Assembly (NCBI GenBank): GCA_947484105.1
Contig: CANKON010000008.1
Coordinates: 1 to 14,986 of the forward strand
DNA: 14,986 nucleotides
Direction: 5' to 3'
DNA from: Methylococcaceae bacterium
GTDB taxonomy: Bacteria; Pseudomonadota; Gammaproteobacteria; Methylococcales; Methylomonadaceae
This document shows positions 1 through 8,372 of this stretch, piece by piece. The notes below the pieces were generated by a model, which had not been told where the DNA came from, made no database searches, and was given only the letters and a program-made list of their open reading frames with translations. Position numbers and translations under genes: made by a program. The number at the start of each line of letters is the position of its first letter. Within the stretch, counting starts at the first letter, position 1.

Positions 1-645
<645 letters not shown>

Positions 646-649
646 TTAA

Positions 650-1840
650 TCAGTTAGAAAGTGGTGTGACGACCCAGTTTTTCTGAGCATCTTTAGTTAA
701 AACCGCCGTGCAATTCAATTCTTTTGCACCGCCAATTTGATTGGGTAATTGCTGCACAACTATACGATTTTGAGCGCGACAATCACGAATCGCTTCGCAT
801 AAACTTACGTCTTCAACATACGGTGCAAAAATCAGTTCGCGTTCAGGTTGTTCAATGCCATTTTGTTTATTGAGAGCCGTTAAAACTTTCAAATCTGCGC
901 TAAAACCTGTTGCAGGACGTTCTCGCCCAAAAATGGCACCGATGTTGTCATAACGTCCGCCGCGTGCAATTTCTTTACCAATTGAAGGCACAAATGCCGC
1001 AAATACAACGCCTGTGTGATAGTGATAACCGCGTAATTCGGCTAAATCAAAACTAATCGAAAGTGACGGAAAATAACGTGCTAAAGCTGTCGAAATTGCG
1101 TCTAAATCGTCTAAGGCTTTTTGGACATTTTCAGATTTAAACAATTCACGCGCTTTGTTTAGAATAGTTTTATCGCCGTTCAATTCAGGTAATTTCAACA
1201 ACGCAATTTTTAAATCGTTTGCCAAGTTGTAACTGTCGAGCAAGTCTTTTAATTCAGGACGTGCTTTACGTTGTAAAACATCAAATAATTCACTTTCTTG
1301 AGCCTGCGTCAAATTCGCTTCTTCAGCCAAAGCGCGATAAATTCCAACGTGACCTAAATCTAAATGCACATTCAAAACGCCCGACATAGCAAGCATTTCC
1401 AGCATTAAACGAATGACTTCTAAATCGCTTTCTTTGCCAGCGTGACCATAAAGTTCTGCACCAATTTGCATCGGAGAGCGTGATTTTTCGAGCGCATCGC
1501 CGCGTGTATGCAAAATCGTTCCGACATAACATAAACGGGTTGGATGTTCGTGTTTCAAATTATGAGCATCAATTCTCGCCACTTGCGGAGTCATATCGGC
1601 GCGAACACCCAACATTTTGCCGCTGATTTGGTCGGTTAATTTAAACGTTTGCAAATCCAATTCATGCCCTGAGCCCGTCAAAAGTGAATCTAAAAAATCG
1701 ACAAACGGTGGTACAACTAATTCATAGCCCCAGTTTTCAAACGTTTGCAATAATTTTGCGCGGAGGATTTCTAAGCCTCGCGCTTCTTCAGGCAGCATTT
1801 CATCTATGCCGTCAGGCAAAAGCCAAGCATCATTTTGCAT
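650..1840 (-). CDS. hisZ: ATP phosphoribosyltransferase regulatory subunit HisZ
   Basis: HisZ is a histidyl-tRNA synthetase paralogue that has lost aminoacylation. It forms a complex with the short form of HisG and is needed for the first step of histidine synthesis and its feedback control. The 396-residue protein opens with WLLPDGIDEMLP, then shows the class II core (GVRADMTPQVARID) and the late block ARGGRYDNIGAIFGRERPATG. It lacks the C-terminal anticodon-binding domain of true HisS, which fits its length. I chose ATG at 1840, preceded by GGAAAAAAGA. An in-frame TTG at 1852 would add four residues but puts the start on top of that ribosome site. purA follows after 19 bases. Its presence implies a short-form HisG elsewhere in the genome. 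A true HisS is unlikely given the length and the purA neighbour. Confidence 0.93.
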   Translation of the reverse strand: MQNDAWLLPDGIDEMLPEEARGLEILRAKLLQTFENWGYELVVPPFVDFLDSLLTGSGHELDLQTFKLTDQISGKMLGVRADMTPQVARIDAHNLKHEHPTRLCYVGTILHTRGDALEKSRSPMQIGAELYGHAGKESDLEVIRLMLEMLAMSGVLNVHLDLGHVGIYRALAEEANLTQAQESELFDVLQRKARPELKDLLDSYNLANDLKIALLKLPELNGDKTILNKARELFKSENVQKALDDLDAISTALARYFPSLSISFDLAELRGYHYHTGVVFAAFVPSIGKEIARGGRYDNIGAIFGRERPATGFSADLKVLTALNKQNGIEQPERELIFAPYVEDVSLCEAIRDCRAQNRIVVQQLPNQIGGAKELNCTAVLTKDAQKNWVVTPLSN

Positions 1841-1903
1841 TCTTTTTTCCAAAAATTTATGTGTTTAATTTGCATTACCGTATCAATTTTCGGCAAGCAA
1901 ATG

Positions 1904-1909
1904 ATTATA
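1904..1909 (-). promoter_or_regulatory. Possible -10 element of the hisZ-purA promoter
   Basis: The 141-base gap between rlmKL and hisZ contains a perfect TATAAT on the minus strand about 64 bases before the hisZ start. No good -35 box sits 16-18 bases upstream; the nearest TTGAGA is only 11 bases away, which is too close. The gap is AT-rich, so a chance match is possible. Rho-independent terminator structure for rlmKL is not visible in the same gap. Confidence 0.35.
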
Positions 1910-1981
1910 TCGTCCCATTTTCTCAAGTCTTTTTTCAAATGCAAGCCATATATAAAATTCCGTTTATTTTGCATGCACAGG

Positions 1982-4207
1982 TTATTTATTTTTATTCACG
2001 ATTTTCCAGCAATAATGAATTTTCATATCCCGCGCAAAATCGAGCGGAATCGTTTTTGCGGTGATGTCTAAAACGTTCAAATCATCAAACAAATTTTCGT
2101 CAAATTTAAACTTTCTAAAATTCGTCGAAAAATACAGCACGCCATCTTTAGTCAGTAATTTAGCCGAATTTTGAATCAATTGAACGTAATCACGCTGAAC
2201 ATCAAATACATCATCCATTTTTTTAGAATTTGAAAAAGTCGGCGGATCTAAAAAAATCAAATCATATTGTCGCGCGGCAGTTTTCGCTTCTTTTGCTAGC
2301 CATTCAACGCAATCTGCTTGAATAAATTCGTGTCGCCCAGTCGTTGAATTCAACGCTAAATTATTTTTTGCCCACTGTAAATAAGTGTTCGACATATCAA
2401 CAGTTGTGGTTATTGTTGCACCACCCACTGCGGCATGAACGGTTGCGCTCCCTGTGTAAGCAAACAAATTTAAAAAGCGTTTGCCCTTTGCTTCTTTTTG
2501 AATTTGCAGACGAATTGAACGGTGATCTAAAAATAATCCTGTGTCTAAATAGTTTTCAAAATTCACCAGCAATTTACAACCGCCTTCAATAATCTCATGA
2601 AAAATGTCGGATTCAGCTTGTTTTTCGTACTGGTCAGTATTGCGTTGTTTGCGACGAATTTTGAGCAAAACTTGCGCCTTTGGCACATTTAAAATGTGTG
2701 GAATTTCAGTAAGCAAACCCGCTAAACGCGCATTGGCTTTTTCTTCATCAATGCTTTTTGGTGATTGATATTCTTGAACATTCACCCATATTTTTTCGCA
2801 GTTATAAATATCAACCGCCGCCGCGTATTCTGGTAAATCGGCATCATAAACGCGATAGGCAAAAACATCATTTTGTTTTGCCCATTTCGATAATTTTTTG
2901 AAATTCTTTTGCAACCGATTGGCAAACATTGGCGCGGTAAATTGCTCCGCATTTTCTTCGATGATTTCAGTCATTTGTTCAATTCGCGATTCAATTGGCG
3001 TTTCTTCAATTTTCGCTTCAAACGTTTTTTCTTTCGGAATAAAAAAGGCTTTTTCTTCAATGTTCAAACGCAACAATCGGCATTCCAACGCTCCGTTAAA
3101 CAGCGTAATTGGCTTTTGTGAACGAATGCCTAAACGAAAACCTAATTCTGGATTGCTGATAATTAACGCCGCTTGCCAACCAATAAAATTATTTTTTAGA
3201 GTTTGCCCAAATTGTTCATACAACAGTGCAGTTTCAGCTTCGTCGCCTAAACGTTCACCGTAAGGCGGATTACAAACGACTAGCCCTTTTTGCCAACTTG
3301 CAGGCGGCTTTGCGTCCGTAATATCACGCCGCTCAATATGAATTTTCCCTTCCAAACCTGCATTTACAATATGTTTTAAGGCAGTGTGAACCGTGTTTTT
3401 GTTTTTATCAAAACCGATAATCATCGGTAATTTTTTGATGCCGACAATTTTGCGCCATTCCGCATCACGGCGTAGAGCTTGCCAGCATTCTTTGTCGTGT
3501 TTTTTCCAACCTAAAAATCCAAAATACTCACGTCCCAAACCAGGTGCAATGTCTGCGGCAATCGTCGCAGCTTCTAAAAGCAACGTTCCTGAACCACACA
3601 TGGGATCTAAAAGCGACGCGCCCTGCTCTGCTAATTTTTGCCAACCACAACGCAAAAGCATTGCTGCCGCTAAATTTTCTTTCATCGGAGCTTCAATGCT
3701 GACATCTCGATAACCGCGTCGATGCAAACTTTCACCTGATAAATCTAAACTCAATTCCGCTTTTTCACCATTCAAATGCACGTTAATTCGCAAATTTGGG
3801 CGTTCGGTGTCAATTCGTGGACGTGTGCCGAATTTTGCTCGCATTTGATCAACAATCGCGTCTTTGACTTTCAACGCGCCAAAATGACTATTTGTAATTG
3901 CGGTAGAATTTTTAGAACTAAATGAAACAGCAAAACTATCTTCGGCGTTGAAATGTTCGAACCAATTTATTTCTTGAATGGCGCGATATAAATCATCTTG
4001 GCTACGCACTTCAAATGCGCTTAAAACGAGTAAAACGCGATTTGCCACCCGTGACCATAAACATACGCGATACGCCATTTCTAAATCACCTGAGAATGCA
4101 ACGCCTGCGATAGTTGGCTTTGTGTGCGTGATGCTGAGAGCACGTAATTCGTCAGTTAAAATACCTTCGAGTGCTTTGGGCGTTGTGACAAAAAAGTGAT
4201 GTGTCAT
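1982..4207 (-). CDS. rlmKL: Bifunctional 23S rRNA (guanine) methyltransferase RlmKL
   Basis: In E. coli the fused enzyme makes m2G2445 (RlmL half) and m7G2069 (RlmK half) in 23S rRNA using S-adenosylmethionine. The 741-residue protein has an N-terminal THUMP-type RNA-binding region (about 40-160). A first methyltransferase domain follows, with DPMCGSG (201-207) and the N2-guanine signature NPPYGERLG (313-321). The second methyltransferase domain shows NLFAYTGSATVHAA (about 580-593) and LDPPTFSNS (653-661). It is some 40 residues longer than the E. coli protein (702); a charged, Glu-rich linker at about 390-425 between the two halves probably accounts for this. The ATG at 4207 has GGAAG about 8 bases upstream. 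The gene lies just downstream of the tRNA-Leu terminator, so it needs its own promoter or read-through; I see no clear promoter in the 36 bases available. Confidence 0.95.
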   Translation of the reverse strand: MTHHFFVTTPKALEGILTDELRALSITHTKPTIAGVAFSGDLEMAYRVCLWSRVANRVLLVLSAFEVRSQDDLYRAIQEINWFEHFNAEDSFAVSFSSKNSTAITNSHFGALKVKDAIVDQMRAKFGTRPRIDTERPNLRINVHLNGEKAELSLDLSGESLHRRGYRDVSIEAPMKENLAAAMLLRCGWQKLAEQGASLLDPMCGSGTLLLEAATIAADIAPGLGREYFGFLGWKKHDKECWQALRRDAEWRKIVGIKKLPMIIGFDKNKNTVHTALKHIVNAGLEGKIHIERRDITDAKPPASWQKGLVVCNPPYGERLGDEAETALLYEQFGQTLKNNFIGWQAALIISNPELGFRLGIRSQKPITLFNGALECRLLRLNIEEKAFFIPKEKTFEAKIEETPIESRIEQMTEIIEENAEQFTAPMFANRLQKNFKKLSKWAKQNDVFAYRVYDADLPEYAAAVDIYNCEKIWVNVQEYQSPKSIDEEKANARLAGLLTEIPHILNVPKAQVLLKIRRKQRNTDQYEKQAESDIFHEIIEGGCKLLVNFENYLDTGLFLDHRSIRLQIQKEAKGKRFLNLFAYTGSATVHAAVGGATITTTVDMSNTYLQWAKNNLALNSTTGRHEFIQADCVEWLAKEAKTAARQYDLIFLDPPTFSNSKKMDDVFDVQRDYVQLIQNSAKLLTKDGVLYFSTNFRKFKFDENLFDDLNVLDITAKTIPLDFARDMKIHYCWKIVNKNK

Positions 4208-4243
4208 TTAGTTTCTTCCGAGAACCGTAAATTGTTTGGACAT

Positions 4244-4280
4244 AAAAAAAGAGCGTTACACTTTCGCGTAACGCTCTTTT
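4244..4280 (-). terminator. Intrinsic terminator of tRNA-Leu
   Basis: A perfect 13-bp inverted repeat (arms 4247-4259 and 4268-4280, 8-base loop 4260-4267) lies 5 bases past the tRNA 3' end in the direction of transcription. On the minus strand the right-hand arm runs directly into a seven-T tract (4250-4244), the classical intrinsic terminator layout. On the plus strand only four Ts follow, so it should act mainly on minus-strand transcripts. It separates the tRNA from rlmKL. Confidence 0.9.
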
Positions 4281-4285
4281 GATTT

Positions 4286-4372
4286 TGGTGCCTTGGGCCG
4301 GAGTCGAACCGGCACGTCCTTTCGAACGAGGGATTTTAAGTCCCTTGCGTCTACCAATTTCGCCACCAAGGC
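4286..4372 (-). tRNA. tRNA-Leu (anticodon UAA)
   Basis: The minus strand folds as an 87-base tRNA. The acceptor stem GCCUUGG pairs with CCAAGGC, followed by the discriminator A and an encoded CCA. The anticodon stem AGGGA/UCCCU closes the loop CUUAAAA with anticodon UAA (4336-4338). It has the long variable arm expected of class II leucine tRNAs, and the T arm contains GGUUCGACUCC. It reads UUA and, by wobble, UUG codons, which should be common in this AT-rich genome. It stands alone between der and rlmKL, with its own terminator and a probable promoter. Confidence 0.98.
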
Positions 4373-4393
4373 AAGTAACTTGATAAGTTGCCT

Positions 4394-4422
4394 ATTATAT
4401 ATAAAAACTAAAAATAAACTAG
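4394..4422 (-). promoter_or_regulatory. Probable promoter of tRNA-Leu
   Basis: A perfect TATAAT (4399-4394, minus strand) lies 21 bases before the mature tRNA 5' end, leaving room for a short 5' leader trimmed by RNase P. It is followed by AGGC. The region upstream is very AT-rich with A and T runs that could act as an UP element. The -35 hexamer is poor (something like TAGTTT around 4416-4421). The element is likely real because of its position before a stable RNA, but only the -10 is convincing. Confidence 0.55.
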
Positions 4423-4661
4423 ATTTTTATGCAAATTTTATTCTTTTATTGATTTTTATGAATCGTCATCTCTTTTTAACCGCCTGTAATTACTTATCTT
4501 TTGACGACCATTCTACATCAATAATCAACACCCATTGAGCGCAATTTTCATGCAATCTCCAGGCAGATACCATTTGACCAAAATCGAGCTAACGTGACAA
4601 TTTTCATATCACTGGAATCGACCTTGAGATTAAATTTAGCCACATTTCTTTTAATCATGCA
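4400..4661. other. AT-rich gap between der and tRNA-Leu, no convincing gene
   Basis: This is the largest non-coding stretch in the window (289 bases from the tRNA to der). It has no strong hairpin with a T-tract, so no obvious terminator for the long operon ending with der. Two short minus-strand frames are present. One of 36 codons starts 3 bases after the der stop (4548-4658) and has no ribosome site. The other has 27 codons (4490-4573) and lies in a different frame. CAATTTTCAT occurs twice (4542-4551 and 4599-4608). None of this is enough to call a gene. Confidence 0.5.
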
Positions 4662-6059
4662 CTAATGGCTTTTCGCTTTTGCGCGGCGAGTTAAACGCTC
4701 ACGTTTTTTAATCGCCCATTCGGTCATTTTCGGTTTTTTATCTTGGAACGGATTAACGGGCGACTTGAATACAATCCGAATCGGCGTGCCACTGAGTTGC
4801 ATTGCGGTTCGATAATAATTGATTAAATAGCGTTTATAGGATTCGGGCAATTCATCGGTTTGTGCGCCATGAATGACGACAATTGGCGGATTCCGCCCAC
4901 CTTGATGTGCGTATTTTAATTTTATACGCCGTCCATTTACCATTGGCGGTTGATGCGCGAGCGTCGCTTCTTTCAACATTCGAGTTAAATTCGGTGTGGA
5001 CATATCGAGCATTGCCGCTTCGTATAAACTTTGCACACGGTCAAACATTTTTCCCACGCCACTACCGTGCAAGGCAGAAATGGGATGTTTTTCAGCAAAT
5101 TCGACAAACGTTAATTTCACTTCAAGCAATCGACTAATCGTATTTTTTTGGTCAGCAGAAATACCATCCCATTTGTTCAAACCAATAATTAACGCCCTTC
5201 CCGCTTCCAAAACCAAACCGAGTAAATGTGCGTCTTGATCGGTAATTCCTTCGCGAGCATCAATCATGTAAATGACAACATTCGCTTTTTCAACCGCTTG
5301 CAATGCTTTCAATACACTGAATTTTTCAATGGCTTCGTCAATTTTTGAACGGCGACGCATTCCCGCTGTGTCGATTAAAGTAAATTTTCTGCCATCGCGC
5401 TCGAATGGAATATAAATGCTATCGCGCGTTGTGCCTGCTTCATCGAAAACGACAACTCGTTCTTCGCCCAATAAACGATTCACTAATGTTGATTTTCCAA
5501 CATTAGGACGACCAACGATTGCAATACGAATTTCGTCTTTGTCTTCGATTTCTTCTTCAATTTCAATCGGTAACAATTTATCCGCCATTCGCAAAAGTTC
5601 AGGAATACCTGTGCCGTGTGAAGCAGCGATTTTTATCGGTTCACCTAAGCCTAAACTGTAAAAATCTGAAATAGCCGAAAATGAATCGACACCGTCGGTT
5701 TTATTAGTAACTAAAATCACGGGTTTGCTCAAACGGCGTAATGTATCCGAGATAACTTTATCGGAAGAACTTAAACCCGCGCGTCCATCCACCATAAAAA
5801 AAACAATGTCAGCTTCTTCGAGTGCGATTTGCACTTGTTTTCGAGCGACTTGATCAATGCCTTGCGCGTCATCCATGATGCCGCCTGTATCGACGACGAG
5901 ACAAGGACGAATTTCTTTGTTTTTGACACGTCCATATTGGCGGTCACGAGTTAAACCTGCGAAATCCGCCACAATGGCATCGCGGGTTTTGGTTAAAAAG
6001 TTGAATAGTGTCGATTTGCCTACATTTGGGCGACCGACTAAGGCAATTACGGGTAACAT
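4662..6059 (-). CDS. der: Ribosome-associated GTPase Der (EngA)
   Basis: Der is an essential GTPase with two tandem G domains that works in late assembly of the 50S subunit. The 465-residue protein shows G domain 1 with GRPNVGKS (9-16), DTGG (57-60) and NKTD (119-122). G domain 2 has GRPNVGKS (183-190), DTAG (230-233) and NKWD (295-298). A C-terminal KH-like domain and a basic tail (KKRERLTRRAKAK) follow. I chose ATG at 6059 because MLPVIALVGRPNVG matches the usual N-terminus. A TTG at 6098 would add 13 residues of no family character. A GGAAAAA lies about 11 bases before the ATG. It is the last gene of the string, 69 bases after bamB; the yfgM-bamB-der order is conserved in many gammaproteobacteria. 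E. coli Der is 490 residues, so this is slightly shorter. Confidence 0.97.
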   Translation of the reverse strand: MLPVIALVGRPNVGKSTLFNFLTKTRDAIVADFAGLTRDRQYGRVKNKEIRPCLVVDTGGIMDDAQGIDQVARKQVQIALEEADIVFFMVDGRAGLSSSDKVISDTLRRLSKPVILVTNKTDGVDSFSAISDFYSLGLGEPIKIAASHGTGIPELLRMADKLLPIEIEEEIEDKDEIRIAIVGRPNVGKSTLVNRLLGEERVVVFDEAGTTRDSIYIPFERDGRKFTLIDTAGMRRRSKIDEAIEKFSVLKALQAVEKANVVIYMIDAREGITDQDAHLLGLVLEAGRALIIGLNKWDGISADQKNTISRLLEVKLTFVEFAEKHPISALHGSGVGKMFDRVQSLYEAAMLDMSTPNLTRMLKEATLAHQPPMVNGRRIKLKYAHQGGRNPPIVVIHGAQTDELPESYKRYLINYYRTAMQLSGTPIRIVFKSPVNPFQDKKPKMTEWAIKKRERLTRRAKAKSH

Positions 6060-6090
6060 ACGATGTATTTTTCCAGGAGGGAAAGGTGAA

Positions 6091-6118
6091 AGGTTCAAAG
6101 TGATTTTTCCTTGAACCT
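6091..6118 (-). repeat. Inverted repeat in the bamB-der gap
   Basis: An exact 8-bp inverted repeat (AGGTTCAA at 6091-6098 and TTGAACCT at 6111-6118, 12-base loop) starts about ten bases after the bamB stop and ends 31 bases before the der ATG. No T-tract follows on the minus strand, so it is not a standard terminator. It could be an mRNA-stabilising or processing hairpin setting der levels relative to bamB, or a protein binding site. The hairpin itself is seen; the function is a guess. Confidence 0.5.
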
Positions 6119-6128
6119 GATTTTTGAT

Positions 6129-7316
6129 TTATCTTGCTTTCAATGCGGCAATCGAACCGTCTTTAGCGTACACATAAACGGTGTCATCAACTACAACGGG
6201 CTTTGCTTCAATCGGGCTGTCGGTAATTTGAATGCGCCCCAGTAGCCGTCCGTCCGAACTACTCAACCAATGCACATAACCTTCAAAATCCCCCACAACA
6301 ACGTAATTTTGATATGTTGCTGGGGCGGTTAATCGACGATGATGTAAATCTTTTTGTTGCCACAAACCACTGCCAGTACGCTGATCAATTTGCCAAACGT
6401 GACTTTTAGAATCGCTTAAATATAGATACCGAAAATCGTTACTCAAGCCTGAATACGAGGAAATATTTTCATTACGCCACATTCCATCACCGTCAGTGGC
6501 AGAAATTGCCGCAATTCCACCGCGATAACTGGCGATATAAATCACATCATTAACTTCAATTGGGTCAACGTCTAAATCCACTAAGCGTTCTACTTCCGAG
6601 CGACCTTTAGGAATTGAAATCGTCGTTTCCCAGGCAAATTTACCATTTCGCAAATCAAGTGCCACTAATTTTCCGTTGTCATAACCTGCAATAACTTTAT
6701 CACCTACAATTAGCGGGGTACCTGTGCCACGAATACTTAATGCAGGAACCGCATGTTCGTAACTCCATAATTTCGCGCCTGTTTGTTCATTCAACGCCGT
6801 CACTGTGCCATCTGTAGTGCGAACGATAACGATATGTTTAGCAACAGTGGGAATCGCCAATACTTCACTCGACACTTTGACAGACCAAAGTTTATCGCCT
6901 GTGTCGCTGTTTAACGCGATGACTTCTGCGTTGCTCGAACCTAAAATCACCGTTTCGCCACCTAATCCGACACCGCCCGATAATTTCAATTCTGTTTCAA
7001 TTTCCCAAACTTTATCGCCTGTTACCAAATGCCGCGCTTCCACTAAGCCTTCACGGTCGGCAGTGATTATTTTTTGGTTGTGAACGACAGGGGCGAGTTT
7101 GACAGTTTGTTCATTCGCGCCCACACCTGTTGTGGAACTCCATAATTTTTCAATTTGAACTTCAGTAGTAAATTCAGTCAAAGCCGCTGGTGGTTCAGCA
7201 TTGTCTTCGCCGCCTGAAAAATAATCTGAAATGCCCGAAACAGAATCTTTAAGAACATCTATTCCGCTGCAAGCAGTCAACGATAACGCGGTGAGTAATA
7301 AAAGTGTGCGACGCAT
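6129..7316 (-). CDS. bamB: Outer membrane protein assembly factor BamB
   Basis: BamB is an outer-membrane lipoprotein of the BAM complex and helps BamA insert beta-barrel proteins. The 395 residues start with a lipoprotein signal peptide (MRRTLLLLTALSLTAC), with lipobox LTAC and Cys16 as the lipidation site. The next residue is Ser, consistent with sorting to the outer membrane. The rest is an eight-bladed propeller built of PQQ-like repeats, seen as recurring phrases such as TGDKLWSVKV, TGAKLWSYE, NGKFAWETT and TGSGLWQQK. Length agrees with E. coli BamB (392). Its ATG overlaps the stop of the upstream yfgM-like gene by one base (TAATG), suggesting translational coupling, and der follows. Identification rests on the signal, repeats and synteny together. 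Confidence 0.95.
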   Translation of the reverse strand: MRRTLLLLTALSLTACSGIDVLKDSVSGISDYFSGGEDNAEPPAALTEFTTEVQIEKLWSSTTGVGANEQTVKLAPVVHNQKIITADREGLVEARHLVTGDKVWEIETELKLSGGVGLGGETVILGSSNAEVIALNSDTGDKLWSVKVSSEVLAIPTVAKHIVIVRTTDGTVTALNEQTGAKLWSYEHAVPALSIRGTGTPLIVGDKVIAGYDNGKLVALDLRNGKFAWETTISIPKGRSEVERLVDLDVDPIEVNDVIYIASYRGGIAAISATDGDGMWRNENISSYSGLSNDFRYLYLSDSKSHVWQIDQRTGSGLWQQKDLHHRRLTAPATYQNYVVVGDFEGYVHWLSSSDGRLLGRIQITDSPIEAKPVVVDDTVYVYAKDGSIAALKAR

Positions 7317-7960
7317 TATTTTGTACTTTCCAATTTTTCAGGCGCAGTTAAATCATTGAGTTTGAATTGTAAAAGCGGCGATTGATAGCCGTTACGGATG
7401 GCTTTTTCATAAGAGGTACGCGCTTCGTCGATGCGATCTAATGCCACATACAAATCGCCTACTAATTCGTCGTAATTATCCGAAAAACCTGCCGCTACTT
7501 TCTGATCAACTTGTCCAATAAGTTGCAGTCCTTTTTCATATTCACCTGTCGCCAAATATAACCGCACTAAACGTAATTTTGCCAATTGACTTAGATCACT
7601 CGATTTATCCGCTAAACCTTGTAAAAGTTCCTTTGCTCCTGCTAAATCTCCTGCATCAACTTTCGTTTTGGCTTGTAGCAATGTGCTGTAAGTCGCATAT
7701 TCAGTAGAACCAAATTCGTTTTTTAATTTTTGAGCGACAGTATTAACTTCGGCGAGCTTGTTTTCGTCCACGTCTTTTAACAATTGGTCATAGACTGCTG
7801 AGGCTTTGCCCATTTGCTCTTTTTTATAATCTAACCACGAGTTACAACCCAAAATTGCTGCAATCGCAATACCCAACCCGACCATTGCGGAGGTACCGTT
7901 TTCTTTCCACCATTTTTGCAGGGCTTCAACTTGTTGTTCTTCTGTTTCGTAAAGTTCCAT
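7316..7960 (-). CDS. yfgM: YfgM-like ancillary SecYEG translocon protein (TPR)
   Basis: YfgM is an inner-membrane protein with a periplasmic TPR domain that associates with SecYEG and periplasmic chaperones. The 214-residue protein has the typical short N-terminal segment (MELYETEEQQVEALQKWWKE). A single transmembrane helix follows (about 24-42), then roughly 170 periplasmic residues rich in helical TPR-like pairs (LAKLRLVRLYLATGEYEKGL, ending near EKAIRNGYQSPLLQFKLNDL). E. coli YfgM is 206 residues. AGAGA lies about 8 bases before the ATG. The classical order is hisS-yfgM-bamB-der; here bamB and der follow as expected, but the upstream neighbours are a small lipoprotein gene and hemY rather than hisS. 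A Cys inside or at the end of the membrane helix (ILGCNSW) is too far from the N-terminus to be a good lipobox. Confidence 0.9.
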   Translation of the reverse strand: MELYETEEQQVEALQKWWKENGTSAMVGLGIAIAAILGCNSWLDYKKEQMGKASAVYDQLLKDVDENKLAEVNTVAQKLKNEFGSTEYATYSTLLQAKTKVDAGDLAGAKELLQGLADKSSDLSQLAKLRLVRLYLATGEYEKGLQLIGQVDQKVAAGFSDNYDELVGDLYVALDRIDEARTSYEKAIRNGYQSPLLQFKLNDLTAPEKLESTK

Positions 7961-8001
7961 TCAATTTTCTCTAAATTTGCAGTGGGAATTTTTTATTTGA
8001 T

Positions 8002-8370
8002 TTAACGTTGGGCGAGATTCAATAAAATTTGCAACTGTTGTGCCGCTTTTTCGCAGCTAATGGCGGTTTGTTCAACACGTTTTTGCAACGCAAAATCTGC
8101 ACTCAACCCGTCCATTTCACGCGAAGCATATTCATTCAAAGGTTCGCAAACAGATTCCATTTCTTGTTCTGCCTCTGAAATGGCGGCTGATGGTTCTGAT
8201 TCAAGCAACATCACGGCATTCGTCATGCTATTTTGAAATTTGAAAACAGTTTCAACGCGCTGTGTAAAAGCCGCTAAGGTTTGATTTTCGTCTCCATAAC
8301 CGCCAAGTAGCATTGTGTTACAGCCCAGTAAAAACGTGATATTTACGGCGACAAATGATTTTTTTAGCAC
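8002..8370 (-). CDS. Small predicted lipoprotein of unknown function
   Basis: I do not recognise this 122-residue protein. It starts with a lipoprotein signal: KK at 3-4, a hydrophobic stretch, and lipobox LLGC with Cys17. The next residue is Asn, so outer-membrane sorting is plausible. The mature part is about 105 residues, acidic in the middle (SEAEQEMES), predicted mostly helical. It has two further cysteines (Cys75, Cys106) that could form a disulfide in the periplasm. The GTG start is 2 bases after the hemY stop and has only a weak ribosome site, suggesting coupling to hemY translation. yfgM follows after 41 bases. Its place before yfgM and bamB hints at a cell-envelope role, but that is inference from context only. 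The signal peptide and tight spacing make it likely to be a real gene. Confidence 0.75.
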   Translation of the reverse strand: MLKKSFVAVNITFLLGCNTMLLGGYGDENQTLAAFTQRVETVFKFQNSMTNAVMLLESEPSAAISEAEQEMESVCEPLNEYASREMDGLSADFALQKRVEQTAISCEKAAQQLQILLNLAQR

Positions 8371-8372
8371 AC

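Noticed and set aside
650-1840. Possibility that this gene is histidyl-tRNA synthetase, which would match the yfgM-bamB-der context elsewhere in the window.
   Set aside because: It is too short, lacks the anticodon-binding domain, and is next to purA, the known setting of hisZ.
1684-2071. Plus-strand open frames over the hisZ-rlmKL junction.
   Set aside because: They mostly lie antisense to hisZ and the end of rlmKL, and show no recognisable protein features.
4208-4243. Eleven-codon frame (ATG after the terminator T-tract) whose TAA directly abuts the rlmKL ATG, resembling a leader peptide.
   Set aside because: It has no ribosome site (the sequence before it is the T-tract of the tRNA terminator), no regulatory codon bias, and is short enough to be chance.
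4293-4538. 81-codon plus-strand open frame running across the tRNA-Leu gene.
   Set aside because: It is the antisense of a certain tRNA and its terminator-promoter region; no ribosome site or protein character.
7830-7900. Possible lipobox (ILGC) in the yfgM-like protein.
   Set aside because: The Cys is around residue 39, preceded by a charged soluble segment, and the YfgM family is anchored by a transmembrane helix.
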